Shown: positions 1 to 7,723 of the stretch, in pieces | How the letters are laid out: the number at the start of each line of letters is the position of its first letter | Numbering within the stretch: the first letter of the stretch is position 1 | Position numbers and translations under genes: made by a program | The notes under the pieces: model-generated | What the model was told of the DNA's origin: nothing | Seen by the model: only the letters and a program-made list of their open reading frames with translations | The model's database searches: none | Origin: Bacillus pumilus | Lineage (GTDB): Bacteria > Bacillota > Bacilli > Bacillales > Bacillaceae | Direction: 5' to 3' | Assembly (NCBI RefSeq): GCF_003431975.1 | Contig: NZ_CP027116.1 | Span: 1,736,001 to 1,800,000, forward strand | DNA length: 64,000 nucleotides

Positions 1-1
1 A

Positions 2-190
2 AACGGCATCTCTGACCTACCTGCAACACTTGCAGAAGCACTAGAGCTGCTGAAGTCAAATGAAGTCATGATCAACGCACTAGGCGATCACTTATTCGAG
101 CACTTCATCGAATCAAAAGAAATCGAATGGGATATGTTTCGCACCCAAGTACACCCATGGGAACGCGATCAGTATATGTCTCAGTATTAA
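2..190 (+). CDS. glnA: Glutamine synthetase, C-terminal end (partial)
   Basis: Only the last 62 codons are in the window; the 5' part lies upstream. The reading frame ends [12 protein letters not shown], the typical C-terminus of Bacillus glutamine synthetase (GSI-alpha), the cytoplasmic enzyme that makes glutamine from glutamate, ammonia and ATP. In Bacillus glnA is the last gene of glnRA, which fits the strong terminator just after it. The following DNA is not conserved core, so glnA marks the left edge of an accessory region. Confidence 0.9.
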   Translation, partial: NGISDLPATLAEALELLKSNEVMINALGDHLFEHFIESKEIEWDMFRTQVHPWERDQYMSQY

Positions 191-196
191 TCAGGA

Positions 197-229
197 AACC
201 CCTTGGAGCCATTGGCTTCAAGGGGTTTT
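197..229 (+). terminator. Rho-independent terminator of glnA
   Basis: Twelve-base arms beginning CCCCTTG and ending CAAGGGG pair with one G-U around an ATT loop and are followed by a run of T. Confidence 0.85.
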
Positions 230-290
230 TATTTTGATCAAAAAATGATTTGACCAACCTGCAACGAGATTTCGAAAGAAAAGTGTTTAT

Positions 291-461
291 ATGAATATTA
301 AAATGAAGATATTGATTAGCACCACTTTATTGGTAGGTGCTGCTTGTCTGGGTTCTCTGAATTACTCACAAGAATCAACTGATCGAAATACCACTGTATT
401 TCCTCAAAAAACTGATCGAAACACAACGATGATCGATCCAAATTCAACATTTAAAAACTAA
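291..461 (+). CDS. Orphan Phr-like signalling peptide with two TDRNTT copies
   Basis: A 56-residue product with a short basic N-terminus (MNIKMK), a hydrophobic export segment (about residues 7-22) and a polar tail holding TDRNTT twice, at about residues 30-35 and 41-46. This is the layout of Bacillus Phr pre-peptides, which are exported, trimmed and re-imported to inhibit Rap phosphatases. TDRNTT is, from memory, the mature PhrH signal of B. subtilis. No rap gene stands directly upstream, but the preceding frame (NLQRDFERKVFI) ends at a TGA overlapping the ATG, as rap-phr pairs do, so this may be what is left of a deleted cassette. The ribosome-binding site is weak. Too short for routine gene callers. 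Confidence 0.7.
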   Translation: MNIKMKILISTTLLVGAACLGSLNYSQESTDRNTTVFPQKTDRNTTMIDPNSTFKN

Positions 462-475
462 TAGGCAAAATTAAA

Positions 476-502
476 ACAGACCAAACAGGGTCTGTTTTTT
501 TA
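476..502 (+). terminator. Terminator after the Phr-like gene
   Basis: ACAGACC and GGTCTGT arms, AAACA loop, then seven T. Confidence 0.8.
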
Positions 503-545
503 TAGGGACGGATTGGGCTTAATCATTACTATAGTTTTCATTAGT

Positions 546-624
546 TTAGAAGTTCTCTATACGCTCCATTGCTCTATCAAAAGCTACTTTTCTTTTTTTC
601 TCTTCATAGTGAATACTTTGAATT
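546..624 (-). pseudogene. Fragment of an unknown small gene (copy 1 of a direct repeat)
   Basis: The minus strand reads IHYEEKKRKVAFDRAMERIENF and then stops, with a stop also just upstream. A clearly related sequence in the same orientation lies at about 1731-1900. Only the tail of the gene is left. I do not recognise the family. Confidence 0.5.
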
Positions 625-641
625 ATCTATACAAAAAGAAT

Positions 642-980
642 TTAATTACTGCGATTTTTCTCTCCCCAATCACATAACTGTTCTAAAATTGGTAAAAGTG
701 TTTCTGCCTTATATGTAAGACTGTATTCCACTTTAGGGGGGACTTGTGGGTATTCCTTTCGTATAACCATCCCATCTGCCTCCAAATCTTTAAGTTGTGC
801 ACTCAATGTTTTAAAGGTAATAGTTCCAAGTCTCCTTTTCATATCATTAAAGCGAACGGGTTGATTTTCCGAAAGGAGATACAGAATTAGCATTTTCCAT
901 TTGCCTCCTATAACTGATAATGTATATCCAAAAGGTGTCTCTTGGATATTACCCTTTTTTCTATAATCGGCCATACTCAT
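642..980 (-). CDS. HxlR-family transcriptional regulator
   Basis: 112 residues, the usual length of the MarR-related HxlR winged-helix family. It shows the typical features: TLSVIGGKWKMLILYLL near residue 20, the recognition region TFKTLSAQLKDLEADGMV, and the wing PPKVEYSLT. HxlR proteins bind DNA as dimers and often control a divergent redox or detoxification gene. Here the divergent neighbour is a RidA-type gene about 105 bp away, the likely target. No Cys that would obviously act as a redox sensor stands near the N-terminus. The pair is flanked by direct repeats, which suggests acquisition as a unit. Confidence 0.88.
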   Translation of the reverse strand: MSMADYRKKGNIQETPFGYTLSVIGGKWKMLILYLLSENQPVRFNDMKRRLGTITFKTLSAQLKDLEADGMVIRKEYPQVPPKVEYSLTYKAETLLPILEQLCDWGEKNRSN

Positions 981-1085
981 ATTGACACTATCCTTTCTGG
1001 TAGTAACTATCTAAATAGTGCGTACTGTTTTTTTCTCTATATTCATTTTATACTTACTTTACTTTGAAATAAAGGAGAGAAAACA

Positions 1086-1469
1086 ATGACTAATATTAAA
1101 ACCTACAATCACAATCTATGGGATCACGGTATTACCCAAGGATATAGCGTTAAGGGAACAATCTACATTTCAGGTCAATTTTCACACGATAAAAATGGTA
1201 TGTTCGTTGGTAAGGAGAATATTGAAGCTCAGACTCTGCAAACATTTGAGAACCTTGATCGGGTATTGGTGGAATTGGGAGCCACGAAATCTAACATTGC
1301 ATATGTGGAAATTTTTCTAACAAATCCACAAGAACACTCCGAAACGGTCATAGATCTATTCAAGGAATACTTAGGTCAACACAGACCAGCTGGCAGTCTC
1401 ATTGGTGTGACATATCTGGCTTTCCCAGAGCAATTGATTGAAGTCAAGGCTATCGCACACACTGATTAA
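1086..1469 (+). CDS. RidA/YjgF-family protein
   Basis: 127 residues, family-typical. It carries the core GTIYISGQFSHD, the central NLDRVLVELGATKSNIAYVEIFLTN and the C-terminal RPAGSLIGVTYLAFPEQLIEVKAIA. RidA proteins hydrolyse reactive enamine/imine intermediates. The usual active-site Arg appears in the HRPAGS segment. An AAAGGAG site lies eight bases before ATG. It is divergent from the HxlR regulator and probably controlled by it. Its exact substrate cannot be read from the sequence. Confidence 0.85.
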   Translation: MTNIKTYNHNLWDHGITQGYSVKGTIYISGQFSHDKNGMFVGKENIEAQTLQTFENLDRVLVELGATKSNIAYVEIFLTNPQEHSETVIDLFKEYLGQHRPAGSLIGVTYLAFPEQLIEVKAIAHTD

Positions 1470-1730
1470 ATATGTTATCGTATGAATTTGACCAATTCTC
1501 TATACACGGATTGGGACCAACCCTTTCAGTTTTGTTCAGAAATGAAAATATTTATTCAGAAAGGCTCATCATAGAACCTTATTAAATCAGTCTTTTTCAG
1601 AGAATGTCTGTTTGCTTCGGGTGATGTCGTTCACCCTGCCAGGGTAGAGGTCGCTGGTCGGTCCCAACCGGAATCATCGTTAAAAACTTTGCTAGCAAGG
1701 GTTTATTCATTGTGACTTATTTTTAATTTT
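1470..1730. other. Non-coding stretch with short hairpins
   Basis: No plausible gene. A hairpin GGGTGA-TGTCG-TTCACCC sits near 1619-1636, followed by a GC-rich patch (GGTCGCTGGTCGGTCCCAACC, split here only as a description) near 1648-1670 that vaguely recalls a tRNA 3' half without a matching 5' half. It may be the scar of an integration event, but nothing firm supports that. Confidence 0.3.
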
Positions 1731-1930
1731 TTAGAGGTCCCCTATACGTTCCATTGCTTTATCGAAAGCTGCTTTTCTTTTTTTCTCTTCATAGTCAATA
1801 CGTTCTAAAATTCTGGTCCAATAAATATTGCCTGTGTCTGCATATTTTTTTGCAGTTTCTCTCTAAAGAAATGCTTCAGCTTCTTCGAGGACTATTATGA
1901 ATTTACTCCCCATTTTCATGTGTGGCATCT
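1731..1930 (-). pseudogene. Decayed small gene (copy 2 of the direct repeat)
   Basis: On the minus strand the tail reads YADTGNIYWTRILERIDY followed by EEKKRKAAFDKAMERIGDL and a stop. The upstream part (EEAEAFL, then RETAKKYADTG) is only readable after changing frame and passing a TAG. It is therefore broken. About 65 bp at its 3' end match 546-610 in the same orientation, bracketing the hxlR-ridA pair. Function unknown. Confidence 0.5.
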
Positions 1931-2027
1931 CATCTTCATGAATTAAAATGAACAGTTTGACTTTACATATGTTGTAAATATCGTGTTAAAATTATATAAA
2001 GGAAATGATAGCAAGGGGGGTAATGGA

Positions 2028-3119
2028 ATGTCGAATTTGATTTCTTCTGTAGATGTGGCAAACACTCTCAACAAATGGTATTTGCATATTAAAAAGAGGG
2101 AAGTTTCACAAGCAGTAGAGTTGAGGGATGAGATTCAAGATATGCTAGGCGAAATGGAAGAAAATCAAGATGTTTTACTCTATTTCAATATTCTTGATTA
2201 TAGATTTAAGGTACTTATGGAAGATTTAGTGGGGCAACCAACAATAACAGAAAGTGAAAGAGTCAAAACAGATGACATGCTAAGGTTTTACTTTTATCTT
2301 TTCAAAGGTATGTATGAGAGTGCAAGGAATAACTATTCAGAAGCTCTAGTCCTATTTAGAGTAGCTGAGAGACAATTAGACAAGGTACATGATGAAATTG
2401 AAAAGGCTGAGTTTCATTATAAAATTGGCACACTCTACTATTTCAATAAAGTCACGCTCCTTTCTCACCACCATCTACAAACCGCAAAGGACATCTACAA
2501 AGGTCATGAAGGCTACAGCATACAGACCATAAACTGTAATATGTTGTTGGCACTGAATTTGATTGATGATGGTAGATTAGACAAAGCTGAAAGAATGCTT
2601 TTGGAGTGTGTTGATAGACTGATTGAGAAGAATGATAAGAGATTGTTAGCGTTGGCTTATTATGATTTAGGATTTCTCAAAATTCAGGATGACCACCATA
2701 TAGAAGCAATTAAATATTTCAACAAAGCAATTTCCGCAGATGATCTAAAACAGTCAGCTCCTATTTCATACTTACAATGTGCGTATGAATTTGCAAGATC
2801 AAGCTATAAATCAAATCAATTGGATCAAGCAATAAGTTGGGTTGCTGAGGGGAAATCCTTTTCTAAAGAACAGCAGAACACAAATTTCATTTTGAAATTT
2901 AATATCCTTGAGAAATGTTATACAACACCACGAGAAAGCTATGAGGATATCAAGAAAGGGCTATTTCTTTTGGAGGAAAGAAAAGCATATGTTGATATAG
3001 AGGCTTTAGCTCCTGATGTTGCTTCCATATATAAAAAGTTAAATCTTTATGAAGAAAGTAACTACTTCTTGGAATTGGCTTTAAAATCTTGTACGCTTAT
3101 AGGAAAGGAGGTCATATGA
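2028..3119 (+). CDS. Rap-family response-regulator aspartate phosphatase
   Basis: 363 residues from the ATG preceded by AAGGGGGG; an upstream GTG at 1983 would add 15 residues but has no ribosome-binding site. It has the Rap layout: an N-terminal helical bundle (VANTLNKWYLHIKKREV, then RFYFYLFKGMYESARNNYSEAL) and C-terminal TPR repeats such as YYDLGFLKIQDDHHIEAIKY. Rap proteins dephosphorylate Spo0F or block DNA binding by ComA-like regulators and are inhibited by re-imported Phr peptides. The stop overlaps the start of a phr gene (ATGA), giving a complete cassette. Which response regulator it targets cannot be inferred. Confidence 0.92.
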   Translation: MSNLISSVDVANTLNKWYLHIKKREVSQAVELRDEIQDMLGEMEENQDVLLYFNILDYRFKVLMEDLVGQPTITESERVKTDDMLRFYFYLFKGMYESARNNYSEALVLFRVAERQLDKVHDEIEKAEFHYKIGTLYYFNKVTLLSHHHLQTAKDIYKGHEGYSIQTINCNMLLALNLIDDGRLDKAERMLLECVDRLIEKNDKRLLALAYYDLGFLKIQDDHHIEAIKYFNKAISADDLKQSAPISYLQCAYEFARSSYKSNQLDQAISWVAEGKSFSKEQQNTNFILKFNILEKCYTTPRESYEDIKKGLFLLEERKAYVDIEALAPDVASIYKKLNLYEESNYFLELALKSCTLIGKEVI

Positions 3120-3256
3120 TTATGAAAAAAATTATGGTGATTATTACTACTACTTTGCTGATAGGTACAATACTTGGGATGCCTACTTTACAACATGCTC
3201 AAGCAGATGCTAAAAGTGATACAGTGTTACTTTCCTCAAGAGGTGCAGGATCATAA
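3116..3256 (+). CDS. Phr peptide precursor paired with the upstream Rap
   Basis: 46 residues: basic start (MIMKKIM), hydrophobic export segment, small-residue region LQHAQADA suited to signal-peptide cleavage, and a C-terminus ending LLSSRGAGS. The mature signal is probably within the last five to seven residues; SRGAG or RGAGS keep the Arg at the second or first position found in many Phr pentapeptides. It overlaps the rap stop by four bases, so translation is coupled. A second in-frame ATG at 3122 is possible. Confidence 0.8.
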   Translation: MIMKKIMVIITTTLLIGTILGMPTLQHAQADAKSDTVLLSSRGAGS

Positions 3257-3330
3257 ATGGCTATGAATTAACATCTACAGACTAGCTCCGTGATTGAATG
3301 TTTAAAAATAGATAAATTGGATTAAAGTAT

Positions 3331-3384
3331 AAGACTCCTTATGGTATTCTAGTAAAAGAATATTCCATTAAAGGAGTCTTTTAC
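3331..3384 (+). terminator. Hairpin after rap-phr that buries the toxin ribosome-binding site
   Basis: AAGACTCCTT (3331-3340) pairs perfectly with AAGGAGTCTT (3371-3380); inner bases ATGG and ATTCT add further pairing with AGAAT and CCAT. It is followed by TTTTA. The 3' arm contains the AAAGGAG ribosome-binding site of the LXG gene at 3387, so the structure could act both as terminator and as a block on toxin translation. Confidence 0.65.
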
Positions 3385-3386
3385 AT

Positions 3387-5312
3387 ATGAAAATATTAGA
3401 TGCTCCATCTTTACTATCAGCTGTAGAACAGAGGTCAAAGGTCTATCAGGAGCTTCAAGAAGAAATGAAAGTTGTGAAAAAAGCATTAAAAAGTGTGTCG
3501 GGGTTAGGTGATGAATTTACCGGGAAAGGTGCAGATAATATCAAAGCTTTTTATAATGATCTTGCACTTTACACCGACACTTATCTTGATTTTATCGAGA
3601 TGCAAAAGGCTTTTTTAGATGGAGTGAAAGGAAAGCTTGATGATGAATCATTAGGCGGGAGCACATTTATTGATGAGCACTTTTTAGACGCTCAATTGAA
3701 GCAAGGTATTCAGAATAATAAAGATATGGTCAAAGAACAAAAAGATGCTCTTTCCACTATTTTTGACGATATCAGTGATTTAATTGAATTACACACATTT
3801 TCAAGTAAAGAGGTCAATGAACATTTAGACGATGCGAACAAAAAAAGAAAAGAGACAATTGATGTTTTACATAAAATAGATCATGAGCTAAAAACAGAAT
3901 ACGCAAAGTCAGAAGCGATTGAGAATCACCTCAAAACTTTTTATGTAAAAATGATGGCTGCTACAGGACAAGGAAAGAACGCTCAGCCTATGTATTATGA
4001 TGCAAAAGCATTTCATGAAACAGCTGTGTACAAGAATCATGATAAAATCGATGCACAGGTGAAAGCCTATTTAAAAGTGAAAAAAGAAGAAAAAGAGAAA
4101 CGAAGAATTAAAGAATTGAAAGAAAAGCTCAATGATCCTTCGTGTATATCAGAAGCGAAATACTTTGAGATTGTCGATGAAATTGGATATGAAAATCTTT
4201 CTTACGATCAAAAAATGTATTACAGCCAGCTCCTTCAAATCAAAGCACAGGAAGAAGCATCAGAGGTATTCGTTGATAGTGTAAAAGGTGCTGCAGTTGG
4301 TCTATACGATGTGGCGAAAGATACAGTAGTTGGCATCTACGATCTTGTAACAGACCCTGGGGGTGCCGTTGAATCAGTCGTAACGGCTGTTTCTCATCCA
4401 ATTGAAACATCGAAAGCAATTGGAAAATCGATTTCAGACTCATTCCAAAAAGAAGTCATCGATGGTGATGCATATTCTCGATCACACTGGTTTGCCTATG
4501 CGACTGGTTCACTAGCAGAAATTGTCTTTGGTTCTAAAGGGGCAGGAGCCATCACAAAAACGGGGACAACAGCGGCCAAAACAACAGTGAAGAAAGGCCT
4601 TGAACAAGGTGCAAAATCAATAGACAGAGTATCTATTCCGAATCTATTGCCATATTCACCAAAGTTTCAAATGGCTGGTGGGCCGAAGCTCCCGTACAAT
4701 GTATTTGACGGCGAAAATCTCAAAAATAAACTCCTCTCCATGGCAAAGCGTCTCGACAACAACTCAGGCTACGGAATCTCTAAGACAGGCAGACGCTTAC
4801 CAGCACCAAAATCACCACCAGCCGTTGTTAGTTACGGAGATCACTACGTAAGATGGAAACGTAAAAAAGTATTAAAACCAAATGTCGTTTATACAACAAA
4901 ACAAGGCTACACCTACACAACCGACCACTACGGACGTATTGTTAAAGTCGAAGCAAGTGATTTAAAATACGGAGAGGTCAAAAGAAACCAATATGCTCAG
5001 TCTAATTCAGGAAAGCCAGATCGATTACTGGATGATGATGGAGGACATTTAATTGCGTCTATTTTTAAAGGGTCAGGGGATATTGATAACCTGCTTCCGA
5101 TGAATTCACAGATCAACCGTAGTGGCGGGAAATGGTATGAGATGGAGCAACGGTGGTTGAAAGCATTGAAATCAACCCCACCTAAACATGTAGAAGTTAG
5201 TATTGAATCTATCTATAAAGACGATTCATTAAGACCTGAGAGATTTGTAGTACAATATAAAATTGGAAAACGTGTCAAACGTGAGACTATTAAAAATGAG
5301 GCTGGAGGTTAA
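3387..5312 (+). CDS. LXG-domain polymorphic toxin with C-terminal nuclease
   Basis: 641 residues. The N-terminal ~230 residues are the helical LXG domain that directs proteins to the ESX-like type VII secretion system (SLLSAVEQRSKVYQELQEEM; GKGADNIKAFYNDL). A central part (about 290-390) contains hydrophobic Gly/Ala-rich stretches. The C-terminal ~120 residues look like a beta-beta-alpha metal nuclease: DGGHLIAS (about 551-558, His as general base, compare DRGH of EndA/NucA) and the metal-binding Asn region NLLPMNSQINR. Related B. subtilis proteins are YeeF/YobL/YqcG. It is followed after 5 bp by its immunity gene. The small LXG-partner genes common upstream in other LXG operons are absent. 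Confidence 0.9.
   Translation: MKILDAPSLLSAVEQRSKVYQELQEEMKVVKKALKSVSGLGDEFTGKGADNIKAFYNDLALYTDTYLDFIEMQKAFLDGVKGKLDDESLGGSTFIDEHFLDAQLKQGIQNNKDMVKEQKDALSTIFDDISDLIELHTFSSKEVNEHLDDANKKRKETIDVLHKIDHELKTEYAKSEAIENHLKTFYVKMMAATGQGKNAQPMYYDAKAFHETAVYKNHDKIDAQVKAYLKVKKEEKEKRRIKELKEKLNDPSCISEAKYFEIVDEIGYENLSYDQKMYYSQLLQIKAQEEASEVFVDSVKGAAVGLYDVAKDTVVGIYDLVTDPGGAVESVVTAVSHPIETSKAIGKSISDSFQKEVIDGDAYSRSHWFAYATGSLAEIVFGSKGAGAITKTGTTAAKTTVKKGLEQGAKSIDRVSIPNLLPYSPKFQMAGGPKLPYNVFDGENLKNKLLSMAKRLDNNSGYGISKTGRRLPAPKSPPAVVSYGDHYVRWKRKKVLKPNVVYTTKQGYTYTTDHYGRIVKVEASDLKYGEVKRNQYAQSNSGKPDRLLDDDGGHLIASIFKGSGDIDNLLPMNSQINRSGGKWYEMEQRWLKALKSTPPKHVEVSIESIYKDDSLRPERFVVQYKIGKRVKRETIKNEAGG
4403..5270 (+). repeat. 868-bp repeat, copy 1 (toxin tip)
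   Basis: Almost identical, without indels, to 5852-6719. It covers the pretoxin linker and the nuclease domain, and ends abruptly after AATTGGAAAA. Confidence 0.9.
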
Positions 5313-5317
5313 AGATA

Positions 5318-5800
5318 ATGGAAGAACTAGAAGTGAAGTATAAAAAAATAGCAGAAGCAATTAATGAAATGATCCCATGTGATTGGGAAAAAATTTGGAT
5401 GTATGCAGAAATATTAGACGATTCAGCTGGAATTACTTTTTATTTTACTGAACCAAATAATGAAGAATATGTTTATGGTGATGATATTCCAGAAAGATAT
5501 AAAGTAAGTAGTTCAATATATAATCATTTATTAGTCGAACTCTGTGAAGCCTTCGAAGAATTGAAAAATGAATATATAAAAAATGATTTAGGAGCTTGGA
5601 CAACAGCTACCGTTCAACTGGAGAAGTCAGGGAAGTTTTCAATTGATTATGGCTATGAAGATGTTTATTCTTTAGGAATTGACAACATACAAAGAGTAGA
5701 GGTATGGGAATATGAAACTTTCGGATTTTTACCCGACGACGAGGAAGATAAAGAAGCAGTACTGAATTTTATAAAAAATAAACAAGAAAACAATTACTAA
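5318..5800 (+). CDS. YezG-family immunity protein (DUF600-like), first copy
   Basis: 160 residues, acidic, starting five bases after the toxin stop with a GGAGG site inside the toxin tail. Shared features with the two later copies are the N-terminal IAEAINEMIPCDWEKIW, the middle EELKNEY...GAWTTATVQ and the end WEYETFGFLPDDEEDKEAV. The position directly after an LXG nuclease and the likeness to B. subtilis YezG (partner of YeeF) mark it as the cytoplasmic antitoxin that binds the nuclease domain. Co-transcribed with the toxin. Confidence 0.85.
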   Translation: MEELEVKYKKIAEAINEMIPCDWEKIWMYAEILDDSAGITFYFTEPNNEEYVYGDDIPERYKVSSSIYNHLLVELCEAFEELKNEYIKNDLGAWTTATVQLEKSGKFSIDYGYEDVYSLGIDNIQRVEVWEYETFGFLPDDEEDKEAVLNFIKNKQENNY

Positions 5801-5808
5801 TACAATTG

Positions 5809-5832
5809 CCCTCCAATTAAAGGAGGGTTTTT
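5809..5832 (+). terminator. Terminator whose 3' arm holds the next toxin fragment's ribosome-binding site
   Basis: CCCTCC (5809-5814) pairs with GGAGGG (5822-5827), then TTTTT. The GGAGGG lies seven bases before the TTG start at 5835. The same arrangement recurs at 7253-7278. Confidence 0.8.
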
Positions 5833-5834
5833 AT

Positions 5835-6791
5835 TTGCCTATATTTACAACTGAAACATCGAAAGCAATTGGAAAATCGATTTCAGACTCATTCCAAAAA
5901 GAAGTCATCGATGGTGATGCATATTCTCGGTCACACTGGTTCGCCTATGCAACTGGTTCACTAGCAGAAATTGTCTTTGGTTCTAAAGGGGCAGGAGCCA
6001 TCACAAAAACGGGGACAACAGCGGCCAAAACAACAGTGAAGAAAGGCCTTGAACAAGGTGCAAAATCAATAGACAGAGTATCTATTCCGAATCTATTGCC
6101 ATATTCACCAAAGTTTCAAATGGCTGGTGGACCGAAGCTGCCGTATAACGTTTTTGACGGCGAAAATCTAAAAAATAAACTCCTCTCCATGGCTAAGCGT
6201 CTCGACAACAACTCAGGCTACGGAATCTCTAAGACAGGCAGACGCTTACCAGCACCAAAATCACCTCCAGCCGTTGTTAGTTACGGAGATCATTATGTAA
6301 GGTGGAAACGTAAAAAAGTATTAAAACCGAATGTCGTTTATACAACAAAGCAAGGGTACACCTACACAACCGACCACTACGGACGTATTGTTAAAGTCGA
6401 AGCAAGTGATTTAAAATACGGAGAGGTCAAAAGAAACCAATATGCTCAGTCTAATTCAGGAAAGCCTGACCGATTACTAGATGATGATGGTGGGCATTTG
6501 ATTGCCTCTATTTTTAAAGGGTCAGGTGATATTGATAACCTGCTTCCGATGAATTCACAGATTAATCGAAGCGGTGGGAAATGGTATGAGATGGAGCAAC
6601 GGTGGTTGAAAGCATTGAAATCAACCCCACCTAAACATGTAGAAGTTAGTATTGAATCTATCTATAAAGACGATTCATTAAGACCTGAGAGATTTGTAGT
6701 ACAATATAAAATTGGAAAAGTTATGTTCAAGAATTTATCAAGAATCAACATGGAGGTTAAAGATAATGGAATCAATAGAACGCTATTATAA
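5835..6791 (+). CDS. Orphan LXG toxin tip (no LXG domain)
   Basis: 318 residues from a TTG start. After four new residues (M/L-P-I-F) it matches the last ~290 residues of the full toxin nearly letter for letter, including the DGGHLIAS nuclease motif, then changes at the very end to VMFKNLSRINMEVKDNG before stopping inside the next immunity gene. It lacks the LXG secretion domain, so it cannot be exported alone. This is the arrangement of orphan toxin tips in CdiA, Rhs and MafB systems, which serve as reservoirs for recombination with the full-length gene. It may be silent: its ribosome-binding site is locked in a terminator stem. Predicted nuclease if expressed. Confidence 0.75.
   Translation: MPIFTTETSKAIGKSISDSFQKEVIDGDAYSRSHWFAYATGSLAEIVFGSKGAGAITKTGTTAAKTTVKKGLEQGAKSIDRVSIPNLLPYSPKFQMAGGPKLPYNVFDGENLKNKLLSMAKRLDNNSGYGISKTGRRLPAPKSPPAVVSYGDHYVRWKRKKVLKPNVVYTTKQGYTYTTDHYGRIVKVEASDLKYGEVKRNQYAQSNSGKPDRLLDDDGGHLIASIFKGSGDIDNLLPMNSQINRSGGKWYEMEQRWLKALKSTPPKHVEVSIESIYKDDSLRPERFVVQYKIGKVMFKNLSRINMEVKDNGINRTLL
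5852..6719 (+). repeat. 868-bp repeat, copy 2 (orphan toxin tip)
   Basis: Second copy of 4403-5270. Differences are mostly silent third-position changes and are unevenly spread; the last ~180 bp are nearly identical, which suggests recent gene conversion. Confidence 0.9.
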
Positions 6792-7245
6792 AAAAATAGC
6801 AGAATCAATTAATGAATTAATACCATGTGAATGGGATAGAGTTTGGATGTATGCAGAAATACTTGATGATTCGGCTGGAATTACATTTTGTTTCAACGAG
6901 ACTAATAGTGAAAAGTGTGTTTATGGACATGAAATTCCACTTAAATATAATGTAAGTAAATCAACATACATTCATTTATTATACGAACTCAGTAAAACTT
7001 TTGAAGAATTGAAAAAAGCATATACGCAAAATGAATTAGGTGCTTGGACAACAGCTACCCTCCAATTAGATAAAACAGGGAAATTCTCGATTGATTATGG
7101 ATATGAAGATATTTTATCTATAGGGCTTTATGGTATCCAGAGAAGAGCTGTATGGGAGTATAAAACGTTCGGGTTTTTACCAGAAGACGAGAAAGATAAA
7201 GAAGCTGTGCTGAATTATCTTAAAAATAAAGAAGAAAACAACTAA
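6766..7245 (+). CDS. YezG-family immunity protein, second copy
   Basis: 159 residues from the ATG with GGAGG nine bases upstream; a longer frame from 6712 has no proper site. Clearly paralogous to the first immunity gene (IAESINELIPCEWDRVW; GAWTTATLQLDKTGKFS; FGFLPEDEKDKEAVLN) but diverged far more than the toxin tips in front of the two genes. It overlaps the orphan tip's end by 26 bp. It probably protects against a slightly different nuclease variant or gives redundant immunity. Confidence 0.82.
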   Translation: MESIERYYKKIAESINELIPCEWDRVWMYAEILDDSAGITFCFNETNSEKCVYGHEIPLKYNVSKSTYIHLLYELSKTFEELKKAYTQNELGAWTTATLQLDKTGKFSIDYGYEDILSIGLYGIQRRAVWEYKTFGFLPEDEKDKEAVLNYLKNKEENN

Positions 7246-7252
7246 CACACGG

Positions 7253-7278
7253 CCCTCCAAATTAAAGGAGGGTTTTTT
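7253..7278 (+). terminator. Second terminator with an embedded ribosome-binding site
   Basis: CCCTCC (7253-7258) pairs with GGAGGG (7267-7272), then six T. GGAGGG is eight bases before the ATG at 7281. Confidence 0.78.
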
Positions 7279-7280
7279 GT

Positions 7281-7723
7281 ATGCCAATATTTAAATCGAA
7301 CAAAAGTTCTTAAAACTCATTGATAAAGAACGATTGTTCAGTTTCTATTTAATCACCCAAGAAGGAATGATTAAATGCTTAGACTTAGAGACAAAGGTGC
7401 GAGTCAGTTAAGAAGATCACTATGACCACATTGTCAAAGTCGAAGCAAGTGATTTAAAATACGGAGAGGTCAAAAGAAACCAATATGCTCAGTCTAATTC
7501 AGGAAAGCCAGATCGATTACTGGATGATGATGGAGGACATTTAATTGCGTCTATTTTTAAAGGGTCAGGGGGTATTGATAATCTTGTGCCGATGAATGGG
7601 AATTTAAACAAAGGTGAGTGGAAAAAGCTTGAGAATACTTGGTCTGATGCTCTTCAAAATGGTGATGACGAATGGGAATTCAAAAGGTTCGATAATGTGT
7701 ATGGAGGTAAAAGGAATGAATGA
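7281..7723 (+). pseudogene. Degenerate third toxin-tip module
   Basis: It starts like the orphan tip (ATG-CCA-ATA-TTT, again M-P-I-F) but is interrupted by several stops, the last being TAA at 7409. From 7412 an open frame reads DHYDHIVKVEASDLKYGEV and continues through the nuclease core DGGHLIAS to a different end (NGNLNKGEWKKLENTWSDAL). About 170 bp are homologous to 4938-5108 and in places match copy 1 better than copy 2. No complete start-to-stop frame remains. Its final part belongs to another tip variant, which fits the divergent immunity gene after it. Confidence 0.7.

Noticed and set aside
4240..4443. Minus-strand frame inside the LXG gene
   Set aside because: Antisense shadow with Leu/Gln bias and no start signal.
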